A stretch of 64,000 bases of DNA from Torreya grandis (taxonomy: Eukaryota > Streptophyta > Pinopsida > Cupressales > Taxaceae): NCBI GenBank assembly GCA_037957365.1, contig JARHVA010002128.1:597501-661500 (forward strand), written 5' to 3'. This document shows, piece after piece, positions 51,167 to 62,394 of the stretch; positions within the stretch are counted from its first letter, which is position 1; every line of letters starts with the position of its first letter. The notes under the pieces were generated by a model. It searched no databases. It saw only the letters and a program-made list of their open reading frames with translations, and was not told the origin of the DNA. Made by a program: the position numbers and the translations under genes.

Positions 51167-52242
51167 ATGTATACATGTAGAAATCTTGGTGGTACTTATA
51201 TTTAGATTATTTTTAAAATAGATAAATCATTGTAAAATTGATTTTAAATTTTATCATGCACACATTGCATGCTTTTGTAAAGGTAATTTATCTATTTAAA
51301 TATTTTTCACTTGAATATTTTTGACCACAGTTAAAAGTACATGTTCTAACTTGCATAAGTAATAAATATGCATAGACTTTGAGGATGAGGCAACCCCTTC
51401 CCCAAGATCTAAAATTACAATTGTACCACCCAACTTTATTTTTTTTAGAGAATTTTTGAGTATAGAGAAACAAGCCTTTTTTGGTCATCAAGAAAGTGTT
51501 TAAGTATTTTCTTTCCACTATTGTGTTATTAGTTGTTATTTATATGGTTTTTTGCTTCAATAAATATTTAGTGCGTTAATGTCATGAATAGATTCTTGAC
51601 TACTTTGATTAATGTGCTAACCCTAGATGTGCAATAGCTATTGAATATTTGTAAATGTGTTGTTTGAAATAGTCAAGTTATATTGAAACATATTTTTGGA
51701 TATGTATCTGTGTTTTCTTATTGTAGTTTTATGAGTGTGTGCTACAACTACCTTAGATAATTTGTTAGCCCAAGCCATAATATCCTAATTGAAGGGTGTG
51801 CAACAACTACCCTAATTTATAAATCTTTGTCTAAGGCTAGTATACTTCCTAAACCTATGTTCCCTTATAATTCTAAGTTTCAACTATCTGTATATGTGCA
51901 ATTACTGGTAACAACTGGCATTAGTTTTAGGGAAACATAGGTCTATCTAGAAACCAACCAAGGAAGTAATTCCCAAGACCCATAGAGATTTATTTTCTAA
52001 CCTACCTTACCCTTCTTTTCTATTTTTTATTTCTATCTACCCACTTTAGAATATAATCCAACCATCCATGCAAATCATGTATCAATTCACTCTATTGGGA
52101 AGCAACACCTCTATCCAAAAACCTTGTTAACAACCTGCATACCCTACCATCTATTCCATAAATAGGTTGTTAAATACTACATACCTACAAATTGTTCCCT
52201 AGAGTGGATTTTTCCTCTATTTGGATGATAAAACATTAAATT
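51167..52242. other. Stretch between the two convergent ORFs
   Basis: About 1.1 kb, AT-rich, without a convincing ORF. A short related pair, GTGTGCTACAACTACCTTAG (51735) and GTGTGCAACAACTACCCTAA (51796), recurs 61 bases apart. Both extra ORFs point into this stretch, so it would serve as a shared 3' region. Confidence 0.45.
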
Positions 52243-53011
52243 CTACCTCATTATGACTATGGTGTACATAAAACATACATTAACAAGGACCGAGAGGCTC
52301 TTTACTAGAGCCAGCATGATTTTAAAGGTTATAGTCATGCCCACTATTATGGGAATCCCCAATGGAGGAATTAAGAGGAATCTAAGCCATGTGATGGGAT
52401 AAGAAGAAGGGAATGAGGAAGTGATCACACTCAAAAGGACCAAGACCAAGGGTACTTGGGTGAAATATGGACGGGAAACAATAGGATATAGAGGTAGTAG
52501 AGCTGAACTAGTGGGCACTAGAAGAGGGAGTTGAAATGAGGTGGAAGTAAGGGGTGGAAGGGAAATGGGAGAAGATGGAGGAGTGATCAGGTGAACCTAG
52601 ATGGGTACCTACTAGGTGCCTCATTCTGGGCTCACTCTCAAGCTATTGATTACATTAAATCTCAAAAACTATGTTGCTGATGGTTGAGAAGGCTACACTT
52701 GGGCTTCTTGATGTCATGTAGTTTGGGCTTGGATCTATTATACCTTGGTTACTAGTGATACCAGAGTATATAGAGGTAGAACTTTAGGGGAAACTAGAGG
52801 AGGTGGAGGTGGAGGTGGAGCTAGAGCATGAGGAGATGGAGTTACTAGCATAAGTGGAGATAAAATTGGGCATGGAGATCAAGGAGGAAAAGGTATTAGG
52901 ACACCCTAAATTTTTTTATGGGAGATGGTTAGATCTATTTGAGTTGGGTCCTCTATGGACTGAGCAAGATCTTAAGGAGTTATAAAGGGGATTTATTAAG
53001 CATTATTCCCC

Positions 53012-53072
<61 letters not shown>

Positions 53073-54442
53073 TTTCTATTTGGGATATCACTTCTAGGTC
53101 ATTTATGGTGTTTAAATAGATCTCATCATCATCTTCAACTTAATGGTCATAGATTCTTGAGTTGAGTTGAGTATTATTCTAAATGGGGCCAAATCACCCC
53201 TTTAATGTCCCACTTCCCAATCTATAATTTTCCCAAGATGAAGGAGTCTCACCCGACCACTATCTTCATATCTAGGGGAAGTTATTGTAAACATAGATCC
53301 ATATGGTGATCGAGAGCTATGGGCACACCTTATGCTGATGTTATAAGTATAATTCAAAGATGTCATTCACCAATTGATAAATGATATCTTATTTTTCTAA
53401 GTAGTTTGGTACATAATATATTAAGTGTAGGGGGTCTAGGTGGAAGCCTATGACTCATATAACTATGACATATTTTTACAACTAGTATTCCTTGATAGCT
53501 TTGATAGAGATGTATATTATCTTTGAGAGTCAAGGAATTAAATCTTCATTGACCACCTAATATACCATCAAGTAGAAGTAGTCATAAATGTCCTAGACAT
53601 GTTAGTGGAATTGGTTTCCATATAGCTTGTATATGACCATGTGGATGGTTGTGCCACCAAGAACACATGCATGAAAGGCTAACGGCTTGAATGAGTGTCC
53701 CATATATTGTTTTAAGTAAGTATCTCATCATATAGAAGTTGCCTATAGTTTTGGTATCTAAAATGGTGTGGACCAACTTGTAGTTGATCAAACCTCCTAT
53801 GTTTTGGATGTCTGAGTGAGTCAAGATCATGTGTAGAAGGGGAACCCATATCTCATTGATGTGATGGTAGTATAGGTCTCTAAATAGTTGGTTTAGTAGA
53901 ATCATACCTACTCAAACCTATTCTTAGAATGTGTGAACTATGTAGGCATTGATATTTTACTTGTTAACCCACTTAGATTTGGGTTTCTTTATTTAGTTAT
54001 GGAGAATGTTGTAGATTTGGTAGGTGTTCACCTAGGCCGACACTACCATTACATTATATGAGAAAGATAAGTCTAGGAGGGAGTATTATGCCTTGAAGAC
54101 ATTTACATATATATCAATAATTTGGTATTGATAGGTGGGTAAGCACACCCAATAATTTACAATATATTATATACATATTGCCTTATGTAGGATTTTTCCT
54201 AATAAGTCAGCATAGGGAAATGCCTCTAGTTTAGTCATGTCTCTTTGGATCCCATACTTCTTATAAGATCAAAGTGCATCCTTGTACTTGGCCAGTTGGT
54301 TATAGGCATTGATATAATCCTTGGGGACCTAATAAATTACCCTAAATATGTCATTATATTTCTTATATTTGGCTAAACTAGTAAGTAAAGTGGTGTCCTA
54401 TTACTCACGCTTAGACTTTAGGTTTGAGGATGTAGCAGACAT
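52243..54442 (-). pseudogene. Element B sense extra ORF
   Basis: Minus strand, same direction as gag-pol, about 2.3 kb after the integrase. It begins at an ATG at 54442 with MSATSSNLKSKRE and reads LLTSLAKYKKYNDIFRVIY, VPKDYINAYNQLAKYKDAL and QRDMTKLEAFPYADLLGKIL, then the open stretch 53905-53582 (LFRDLYYHHINEIWVPLLHM, IGGLINYKLVHTILDTKTIG). Further on comes FYLMVYQVVNEDLIP, then a Ser/Thr-rich linker around 52880-52700 (STYASNSISSCSSSTSTSTS), then an aliphatic open stretch to 52243. The plan (compact N-terminal half, low-complexity linker, tail) parallels the antisense ORF, but I see no direct sequence match between them. It resembles extra proteins of plant Tat-type elements with no known enzyme activity. 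Stops throughout. Confidence 0.6.
53012..53070. repeat. (TTA)n microsatellite, about 20 units
   Basis: Trinucleotide run inside the sense extra ORF. It reads Asn, Ile or stop codons on the minus strand depending on frame. Confidence 0.96.
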
Positions 54443-55061
54443 TAAAGTAGTATAAATGGGTAATTATGAAGCTTTAGGTATCAGAGGGACATGCTATAAG
54501 GGTTATATGTAACTTTGAAAGTGAGGATTCTAAGATTTATTCTAAGGAAATAATGGTAACCATTAATGGGCTTATCTTAGGATTTATAAGTGCATGTATA
54601 CATCTCCCTACATTAGTGGCATTTGGTAGCTCACTTGTTGTGAATTTGAATTTTATTTGGTGGATAGATTTTTTCCCTTTATTTCTAAATCTAGGATTGA
54701 ATTCAAATCCCATGATCCTCCATTGCCAACTAGTTATAGAAATGGTGATGGGATGTTTTTGAAATTATCTAATCAGGTCTAGCTTCCCATTCTATTAATA
54801 CCCAATGCATGGTAAGCATGTAATCACATATTTTAGATGCCCTGTAACTAACTCCTAATTTCTAACACATGTCATCTATTTATTGGTCTTCACATTAATG
54901 GTCAACATGTAGGTAATGTTTTGTATTCCATTTCATTCCTCTAGATTAGATGATGTGTCTCTTGGGGACACAATACAGACCTTAATCTCCCTTTGAGTCT
55001 CATTTGTACTTCATTTTGAGCTTCCCAAGTCATAAGTGACAACTAGTTCATCCTCACACTA
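54443..55061. other. Element B spacer upstream of the sense ORF
   Basis: No ORF or domain that I can support. A plus-strand frame at 54553-54762 has no motif and is probably chance. Confidence 0.4.
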
Positions 55062-55350
55062 GATGGTGTGACAACTTCCCATTTAGTTAGGATCTCTTGG
55101 GATATAACATCTTTAATAGGTCTGGGGGACTAACCTTTATAACTCTAAATGATGTGGAAACTTACCATTCAGTTAGGATCTCCATGGTTGTAACATCTCT
55201 AATAGGTTTAAGGGACTAGCCTTTTTGATTTTAAATGATGTGGTAACTTATCATTAAGTCAGACTCTCCTAGATCTAACATCTCTAATAGATCTTGGGGA
55301 CTAGCCTTTCTAACTACAAATGATTTGAAAACTTACCATTTTGTTGGGTT
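55062..55350. repeat. Tandem repeat, three units of 85-89 bp plus a partial fourth
   Basis: Units start GATG or GAT at 55062, 55151, 55237 and 55322. Shared words include CTTACCATT, TAACATCTCTAATAGRTC and GGGGACTAGCCTTT. It lies between integrase and the sense ORF. Units differ at many positions, so the array is old. Confidence 0.9.
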
Positions 55351-56734
55351 ATGTAAGGTTCACAAAATTATTAGGTAATAAAGATAAAAAGAAAATGATA
55401 CATTATGTTTACCTATTAGACACAAAAATTTATTTCACATGGAGGATAATGAATTTGTTTCTCTAAGAAGGGAACTAGGCTCTAGGAAACCCAAGTGAAA
55501 ATCAACTTCCAAAGTTAGTTCCATGATTTAGTAAAATAGAACAAACACTACATAGTTTTTTAGACAAATTAAAAGAGGTCTATTAATGCTTAAGGAAATA
55601 AAAACAATGTATATTATAAAGATTTGAGAAAGAGTCACCGATAAGAACAAAATAAATAACTCTAAAGCTTTGGTTCATGAATTTTTTTGAGGGGTCCCCA
55701 ATTTTAGAGAAAATTGGTCATGTTGGACACAACAAATGGTGACTTTCATAAGGAATTGATGCGAATCTCTTATAACCTGACTAGTTTCATCTTCTTTCCT
55801 TGCTCAATACAAAGATTATATGGGGGGGCTTTATTATGCATAAGAAATATGAGGCACCAAAGTATCATAATATCAAGTATCATATTGAGCTTTTACCCAT
55901 AGACAACCACCATCATGTGTGAGAATTGATTTTCATTTTAATTCCTTCTTAGATTACCTTTGAGTAATCAAAGTTATACTAGTTATCAAACTTCCTATGA
56001 GATGTTTTTGGCTTGAAATTTTAGGGTGTATGACTAGGGAATTACTCTTCTTCTATATGGGCATCCATAATATTCCTCTAGTCTTATTCATGGCCTTGCT
56101 CCAATGCCAATCAGATCAAAATCTCATAGTGGATATTGCTTATATATCCCTTTTGAGGTAAACTCATAATATAGATTCTATATGCTTTCTTATTATTTTC
56201 CAAGTTTCCCAAAAAGATATCATTAATTATTAGTATTATCTATTGAGGTTTTAGGACCAAACCAAGGCTGAATAAATAAGAGGGAACTTATTAATATCCA
56301 TCTAGTCCTTGATCAACTTGAATAATACAATGTCAAGTGCATCTTGGGGTTTAGGCCATTATAAAATCCACTTGTTTATTTTAGAATCATTGGCATCTCA
56401 TATATGGGATGTTAAGAGTCCCCTTTTATAGTCCCAAAATTTCTTGGATTGAAGGTTTCAACCTAGACTTTCCTATTTCTTGGCAATCCTCCTAGGCTTT
56501 GACCACTACCTGAAGCAGTTAATAACAAGGGCTAGGTGTTAGAGGAACAATGTAAAACAAAGAAGGGTCTAGAGGGACAAAACAAAACATAAAAGAAAAT
56601 CACATAATATAAATGAAAACATGATTAAAGTAAACACACAACTAAATAAAATCTATTTAATAGATATAACATTGCTTCCTACTCAAATTAATCAAAAACC
56701 ACTTTGGAGGGGACAACTGAGAAATAGTGCTTCA
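55351..56734 (-). other. Element B post-pol spacer
   Basis: About 1.4 kb after the integrase stop without a supported gene. It holds a strong TATA-like box on the minus strand at 56421-56430, listed separately. Confidence 0.5.
56421..56430 (-). promoter_or_regulatory. TATA-like box TATAAAAGGG
   Basis: The minus strand reads CTATAAAAGGGGAC about 2.0 kb upstream of the sense extra ORF and outside any LTR. It could drive separate transcription of that ORF, but there is no other promoter evidence. Confidence 0.35.
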
Positions 56735-57800
56735 ATAACTATCCATCTACTGGAAGTGGGAAGTCATTTCCCTTGAGATACTTAAGACAAAAGGAATTTT
56801 GGCCCAATATTTATACTACTTGATACAAGGAAATATAGAGGAGGTCAAAATTTGAATGTCGGCCCTTCTTCTCATGGACCTTGTCGAACATTAGGACCAA
56901 GTCTAAGATTATGAAGCTCTTGACATTAACCCTCTTGTCAAACCACATCTTGACCATGTATTGATTTTTGATAAAGATCAACAAAGATTCATATTGGGTT
57001 TCTTATAACTAAATTAGGTTTAAGAGTTTGGATTTTAGTTTTTCATTTAGTTCCATGAATTATTGCATGAACTTATAAGTAAGCACTTTGAGAGTGACCA
57101 ACATGATCAACTCTAATTCATAAAAAAGAAGGAAATGATAAATTTCAAGCGCTTGCTTATATTTGGTGTGGTCTAACCATAAGATGAATTTTAACAATGA
57201 GTGACATTATTGATTATTCTCCATAGTTAATTTATTAATAACATTGATCATGTTTTTATTGGTGGATTCCTCCAATCTGTTCCCTTATGGGTAGTTATTA
57301 TAAGATAACTTTATTGTGATTCTATTATCATAGGCCCACTCTATAAATTCTAAAGATTGAAAGGTGAGGTCATTATCACATACTAAATAAATGGAGACCC
57401 CAAAATGAGTGACTATGCAATTTTATAAGAACTTGATGACTTCGATAATGGCTCTCCTTTTAGTTGTAACTACCTCAAATTGTCTAGTGTAGTATTCAAT
57501 GCATGTTAAGATGAATTTATGATTAGATGATGAATTAGGGTTAATCATACCTAAAAAATATAGTCCCAATTATTCAAATGTTATAAATTTTATAATAGGT
57601 TATAATGTCATTACGATGTGCATTTCCATTTTAGTAAAGGTTTGGCATTGGTGATAGAAATAAACATGATTATGAATATATCTGAATTATGTGGGCCAAT
57701 AGTAACTTGTTTGGAAAACTTTTTTAGCCATAGAATTTGATGTGGGATGGTTAGATCCTAGTTTTTCATGAAAAGTTACCATAAAGTATAAATTGCATGA
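56735..57800 (-). pseudogene. Element B integrase, degraded
   Basis: Minus strand. Zinc-binding-like remnants (TSYYWPT, YHQCQTFTKM) lead into the core. LGLYFLGMINPNSSSNHKFI comes before the first catalytic position, TCIEYYTRQ (about 57495), where the usual Asp is Glu. Next is ATKR-type text, then HFGVSIYLVCDNDLTF with the second Asp, and NRLEESTNKNMINVINKLTM with the catalytic Glu. The C-terminal module reads MVKMWFDKRVNVKSFIILDL, VHEKKGRHSNFDLLY and ends LKYLKGNDFPLPVDG then LLKHYFS near 56735, the typical gypsy pol end. Several stops. It follows RNase H directly as in all gypsy elements. Confidence 0.87.
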
Positions 57801-57899
57801 TTAGAACATACCATTTTGAATGTCACACCCTTTACTGGTCCACCTGGTGTATCATGATTCTTTGGTAAATCTTTGTGATTAGCTAGGTGAGGCCTTATC

Positions 57900-58334
57900 C
57901 CCTAACTAGTTTAGATGGATTGATTTATAATTCATACTCTTTCATTTTTGTCATCCATTAGCCTCTCTTCTTGCCTAAATTTTTCTACCCTAATACTTGA
58001 TTTATAATTAGGTCTGGGATAATGACATGCACTCTACTCCAAACTATGTAATGCCCAAATTTATTCACTACCTTGACTAAGGCATAGGTATGTTTATCTA
58101 AGGTATAATATATGAGTTTAGAATATTTAAGATTAGTGCTCATAAAAACCATGAGGTGTTCTACTCATTATAATATCTAAATGAGGTAGGTGGTAATGGT
58201 TTTTTATGAATTGAAACGGTAAACATAGAAGTCATGGGTATAATCCAAGCTGATAAGGACTAGAGATTACATGATAACGTCTTTGATATCCCAAAAATAT
58301 TTCCTCATTTTTTATTTCCACTCCAATTTAGCAT
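57900..58334 (-). pseudogene. Element B RNase H after RT
   Basis: The minus strand reads LISLDYTHDFYVYRFNS, EHLMVFMSTNLKYSKLIYYT, LDKHTYALVKVVNKFGHYIV and WSRVHVIIPDLIINQVLG, then RGXWMTKMKEYEL. These are the standard blocks of gypsy RNase H (Asp strand, EHPVAFMS, Y-x-x-x-E-K-x-A-Y-A-L), with the Glu of EK changed to Asp. Stops are frequent near the start. It is the second of two RNase H domains in this polyprotein; the other lies before RT. Confidence 0.8.
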
Positions 58335-59155
58335 CTATTTCAACATTGCATTTAAGGTATTCACTATCTCAACAAATCCAAAAATAAACTTATACACAAA
58401 GTTGATTTTCCCAAAGAAAGATTTTAGTTCTTTCTTTCTATTAGGTAAAGGTAGTTTATAAATTACATCTACCCTTTTGAGGTTGATAGCAATACCTTCC
58501 TTTATTATAATGTGATTGATAAGTTTATCTTTGGTTACACTGAACACACTTTTCTCTAAGATTAAGGAGATGTCATAGCTTATGCATATTTCAAATACTC
58601 TTTCCATGTGGTGCACATAGTCTAACCTATATTTATAGAACATGATTAGGTCATCCATGTATATTGTTATGATCTTACCCATCAAGTCCTAAAAGGTGAA
58701 GTATATTTCCCTTTTAAAGTTATACCAATGTTGATTATCATAAAAGGCATTTGTTTATAATAGAATGTGCCCCACTCGGTGGTGAAATATATCTTAGTTA
58801 TGTCTCCTGGATTGACTGGGACCTGGTTATATCTTGAGAATCCATACAAGAAGGACATCATATAAGACCTTATCATCATTTGGATTACTTCATCCAAAAA
58901 GGGTAGTGGGTAGTTATCCTTATTTGAGTCTCAATTTAAATTCCATAAGTCCATGTAAAGGCAAATTTCACCATTCTTATTCTATATTGGAACCAGGTTA
59001 GCCACCTAGGTAAAATGGTGGACTAGGGAAAATTATCCTTGTATAGAGTAATTTATGAGCTCCCTTGTGAATCAAGGGATATAAGATTAGGTTAACCAAC
59101 CTCTTTCTTTATTTAAATGGTTTTTGGTTAGGTTTTAATGGGATGGTGTGAGTAA
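58335..59155 (-). pseudogene. Element B reverse transcriptase
   Basis: Minus strand. The start reads VITHTIPLKPNQKPFK, then a decayed finger region, SFLYGFSRYNQVPVNPGDIT with KIYFTTEWGTFYYKQMPFMI (58897-58682), the active site IITIYMDDLIMF (YMDD at 58650-58661), and the thumb and connection in YRLDYVHHMERVFEICISYD, ISLILEKSVFSV, INHIIIKEGIAINLKRVDVI and KKELKSFFGKINFVYKFI (58685-58335). A clear Ty3/gypsy RT; the catalytic Asp pair is intact. Stops and frameshifts lie mainly between 59110 and 58900. Confidence 0.9.
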
Positions 59156-59639
59156 TTACTTTTAGGTCAAAGACTTTAAGGTATTTATATGCCCATGAAA
59201 TTACATCCTTGAACCTTATCAATAATCTCTATAGTTATTCCAATCATGGTCTATCCAATCTAGAACCATTTTAACTATATGAGGGTTCTCTATGGGGTTG
59301 AGTAATGAGTTGACACTTTTGGTCTTCAATATTAGGCCTTTTGGCTTAAAATTTTGGGTCTAGTGCATTAAATGCTCTTTATAATTAAATAATCACTTTA
59401 GGGATCTGATTCCCATGAATGTTTAGGATTCCATCCTTATCTAAATCAATCTTGGGGTTGTCTCTATCCTTTTAATCTATGATTTAGACCTTGAATATCC
59501 CCTCATTTGTGAGGAATTAGATGATTTATTGGTCATCTTTAAAGATCTATAAGTTAGTCACATTGTTTGGGATAAAAGGATAAGGGAAGAGTTTCATAGA
59601 TAACTCTTATAGCTCAGTGTCATCCAAAGGGGTTAAGTT

Positions 59640-60017
59640 TTCATCAGTTGATGCTAGTGAGTATTCTACCTAGTTTTCCTCCCAAGGAATAGGGATGATA
59701 TTGAATGCATTGACCATTTCAATTAGGTCCCAAGCTCTATGTTTATACCTTCTAAGGTATGATAATTTGCACTAAAACTTAGTTTTTATCTAGTTGAATA
59801 CCAATTTAGTTTCATTTAATGCTCTTAGTTCATTTGCCTCTTGTCTCAATGTAAATTATAATCCAAATATTAGAGCTTCATACTTTGCCAAGTTATTTCT
59901 TAAAGGAAACTGTAGCCTATATGAAACTAAATTTTTCCTCCCTAAAGTATCTATAAGTAAAACACTAGCCCCAATACCTTTTTTAGAGTAAGATCCATCT
60001 ACATAAAGAGACCAAAA
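59640..60017 (-). pseudogene. Element B RNase H-like domain located before RT
   Basis: The minus strand reads FWSLYVDGSYSKKGIGASVL, LRNNLAKYEALIFGLXFTLR, ALNETKLVFN and RYKHRAWDLIEMVNAFNIIP, then IPWEENXVEYSLAS. It matches the extra RNase H type of plant gypsy elements: Asp in YVDGS, Glu in KYEAL, and the NxxAD-type end (here VEYSLA); the second Asp (usually GDSKL) is lost. Linker text PNNVTNLXIFKDDQ follows and then the RT start at 59155. The same upstream RNase H is found in element A, so the order PR-RNH-RT-RNH-INT is shared by two different families here. Confidence 0.78.
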
Positions 60018-60129
60018 ACTACGCAAACATGGGCTATGTCTAGTTTAGATTTTTGGAGGCTTGGTGCTTAGCATGTAGACTAGGTTTATATTCTCATTAA
60101 TAATGTTGTATTTGATGATTATGTGTTTC

Positions 60130-60510
60130 ATGCATGGTTCCCTATCCATTCATGCTTGGTTGGTTATTCCTCTCCATGACAACCACTTATAGGAGATATT
60201 TGTTTCCATATACCCATTCATGGATTTGGACCAATCTATGTTGAGGAACATACCATAGGATTATGGGATGTCAACTACTCGAATGTTTATAACGTGTTGA
60301 GTCATAGGTTTATATTCCAATTAGATGTGTAATTTTAAAAACTCACCTATCACATTCACCTTTGAATTATCTAATTAGATCTCTACCGTATCTAATTTTA
60401 TGGGATCTAGATTGAGTTTCTCGCATATACCTACCAACATCACATTGGTTGAGGCTCTAAATTATACTAAGAAATTATGTAGATTATTTATAAACAAATA
60501 TATGGTGTAA
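60130..60510 (-). pseudogene. Element B protease
   Basis: The minus strand reads TICLFINNLHNFLVXFRAST (decayed active site, where a D-S/T-G-A-S is expected), then NVMLVGICEKLNLDPIKLDT, GEFLKLHIXLEYKP, VINIRVVDIPXSYGMFLNID and WSKSMNGYMETNISYKWL. The VVDIP ... W-S-K block is the retropepsin-like C-terminal part seen in plant gypsy polyproteins and corresponds to the block found in element A at about 34640. The catalytic Asp is not recognisable. It lies between gag and the upstream RNase H. Confidence 0.65.
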
Positions 60511-61639
60511 AATAATGAGGAAACATCTATTATTCTTATGAATAATCAAATTGGTGTGTGGTGCTTTCAATTTTGGCTAGGCCTGTGGGTTGGCGTTTGA
60601 GTCAAAGAGTTAAAAAAGGTACTGCTACTCTATGATTTAGGAAAGCTCATGAAGGGTAAAGTTATCCTTGATTTTACTCATATCCTCAACTATGTTATAA
60701 CCCCCTTTTCTTTGGAATAATGGGGTTTCCATATATGTCTTAGGTTTTTCAGGTCTTGGAGGTGGAGGAGCATTCCTAACATTTTGGTTTAATGGGGTTA
60801 CACCATTATTTAGGGGGTTGAAGTAGTAAGGGGCTATTATTAATACCTACTCCTAAGGGCATAGTTATTCCTTTAGAACTAATGAAATGATTACACCTCA
60901 CCGATACCTTCTTGAAACTTATTTTCTTCTTGGCTAGGGAAATATAATTTTTCCAATACCATAGTACTATTGGGGGCTTTACCTAGATTGGAGGATTCTA
61001 AATGATTGGGGACTACATTGTATTATTCCTTTTATAAAATCTCAAAAGTAGAATCAAACTCCATGTAGTCCAATTATCCATGTGTTATTATGTTAGGTAC
61101 TCAAAAGCAATTGGGTAAGGTTATATCAAAGATATTGATCTTAGGGAGACTATTGGGTGAAGGTTATGGGGGTTTGTAATGGTGGTTATAGATCCTATTT
61201 ATCTTTTGATATGTGAAATTATTGTTAGAGTTTTCTTTTTTAGAGTTTCTCATCTATCTCAGTAGCCCTAAGAAGTCATTATTGAATTTTTATACCATTT
61301 TTTGAATGGCATATATCTTAGTTTTAAATGTAATCTTAAGGCATGGTATAGGCTTTGTTAGCTGTAGCTATCATCACCTAATGTTGAGTCCAAGGAATTA
61401 TATCTAAACCCCCTAGGTTTAGGAAACCTAGTTGTTTTTTTAAATTATTGTGACCTAGTAGGAGCTGATGCATTTCAAGGAGCAACTAAGGCATAGGTGC
61501 ATTCTAGTTAATTCTAGGTAAGAATTTCAATGTAGACATTTGTAGTCACATGCTTGGAGTTGCGGCATTAGTGTAGGCTTGGGGGTTTAGTTACCTTTCC
61601 ACACTGATGGTTACTACATATGATAAGGATAGGCCTATT
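60511..61639 (-). pseudogene. Element B gag C-terminus and gag-protease linker
   Basis: About 1.1 kb of decayed coding sequence on the minus strand between gag core and protease. It is low in clear motifs, with pieces such as GGGGAFLTFWFNGVTP. I found no zinc knuckle. Included because the polyprotein must run through it. Confidence 0.5.
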
Positions 61640-62110
61640 ATAACATCCCTTCTGAGGAACATGGCCATCCAAGGGTCTAGGGCATTCTTTTACATTGCAA
61701 GTGCTAGTTGAGGATTGGGTTGGTAAAATGTGGTTACCTAGTTATACATATTTTTTAACCTACCATGAAATTTATAATGGGATCATTAGACTCTCTTTTG
61801 ATATAATTGAATTATTGGTACAAGATGTTTGGGTCTATTACTTGGCTAAATTAGGTGAGGAAAGTATAACTAAAGTGGTACCAACTTAGTATAGATTCTT
61901 CAGGAAGGTTTAAGAATAAAGCATGTAGGCAAAGTCCATTTGAGTAAAAAGGAACAACTTGCATGCCACATCCTAATTTTACATCAAGATTCTCTAGGTG
62001 GTCTTATAAGAGGTTATGTGTTCCTCTATGGTTCATCCTATACTAGGGGTGAAATGAGGAAGATACCTCTTAGGGTTCTTGGGTAGATCATGGATGACTC
62101 CCAAGATGTT
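61640..62110 (-). pseudogene. Element B gag core
   Basis: The minus strand reads VNILGVIHDLPKNPKRYLPH, FTPSIG, IEEHITSYKTT, ILM then DVACKLFLFTQMDFAYMLYS, which follows the plant gypsy gag pattern (LPKFDP..., EEHI..., VACRLFPFTL...). The usual W-F of the A-x-x-W-F motif is changed to ML. The C-terminal portion to 61640 has several stops. It starts about 285 bases after the 5' LTR. Gag forms the particle. Confidence 0.75.
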
Positions 62111-62394
62111 AACCATTGAGACATATAACCAAGACATCTTGGGTTGGCATTTGGGATAGGCTATGGAGATGGACTAATAGAAATCACAATAATTCTGGGT
62201 TGATTAGACCTAGGTCTTGTATGGAAAATTTGGGGGAAATTACCAATCTACCTCAATGGGACCTAGCTATAGTAACATGTGAACTAGTCTCTAAGATGTT
62301 GTATAATAAAATAATAGTTATCACATTATTACCACTAAACCAAACTCAATATATTCATAAAATGAATTTAAATCAAAACAAGAAAGAATTATCT
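62111..62394 (-). other. Element B leader
   Basis: About 285 bp between 5' LTR and gag. The primer-binding site should touch 62394; the minus-strand bases there (AGATAATTCTTTC) do not match a tRNA end that I recognise. A plus-strand frame here (62116-62397) is opposite to gag and has no motif. Confidence 0.45.
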
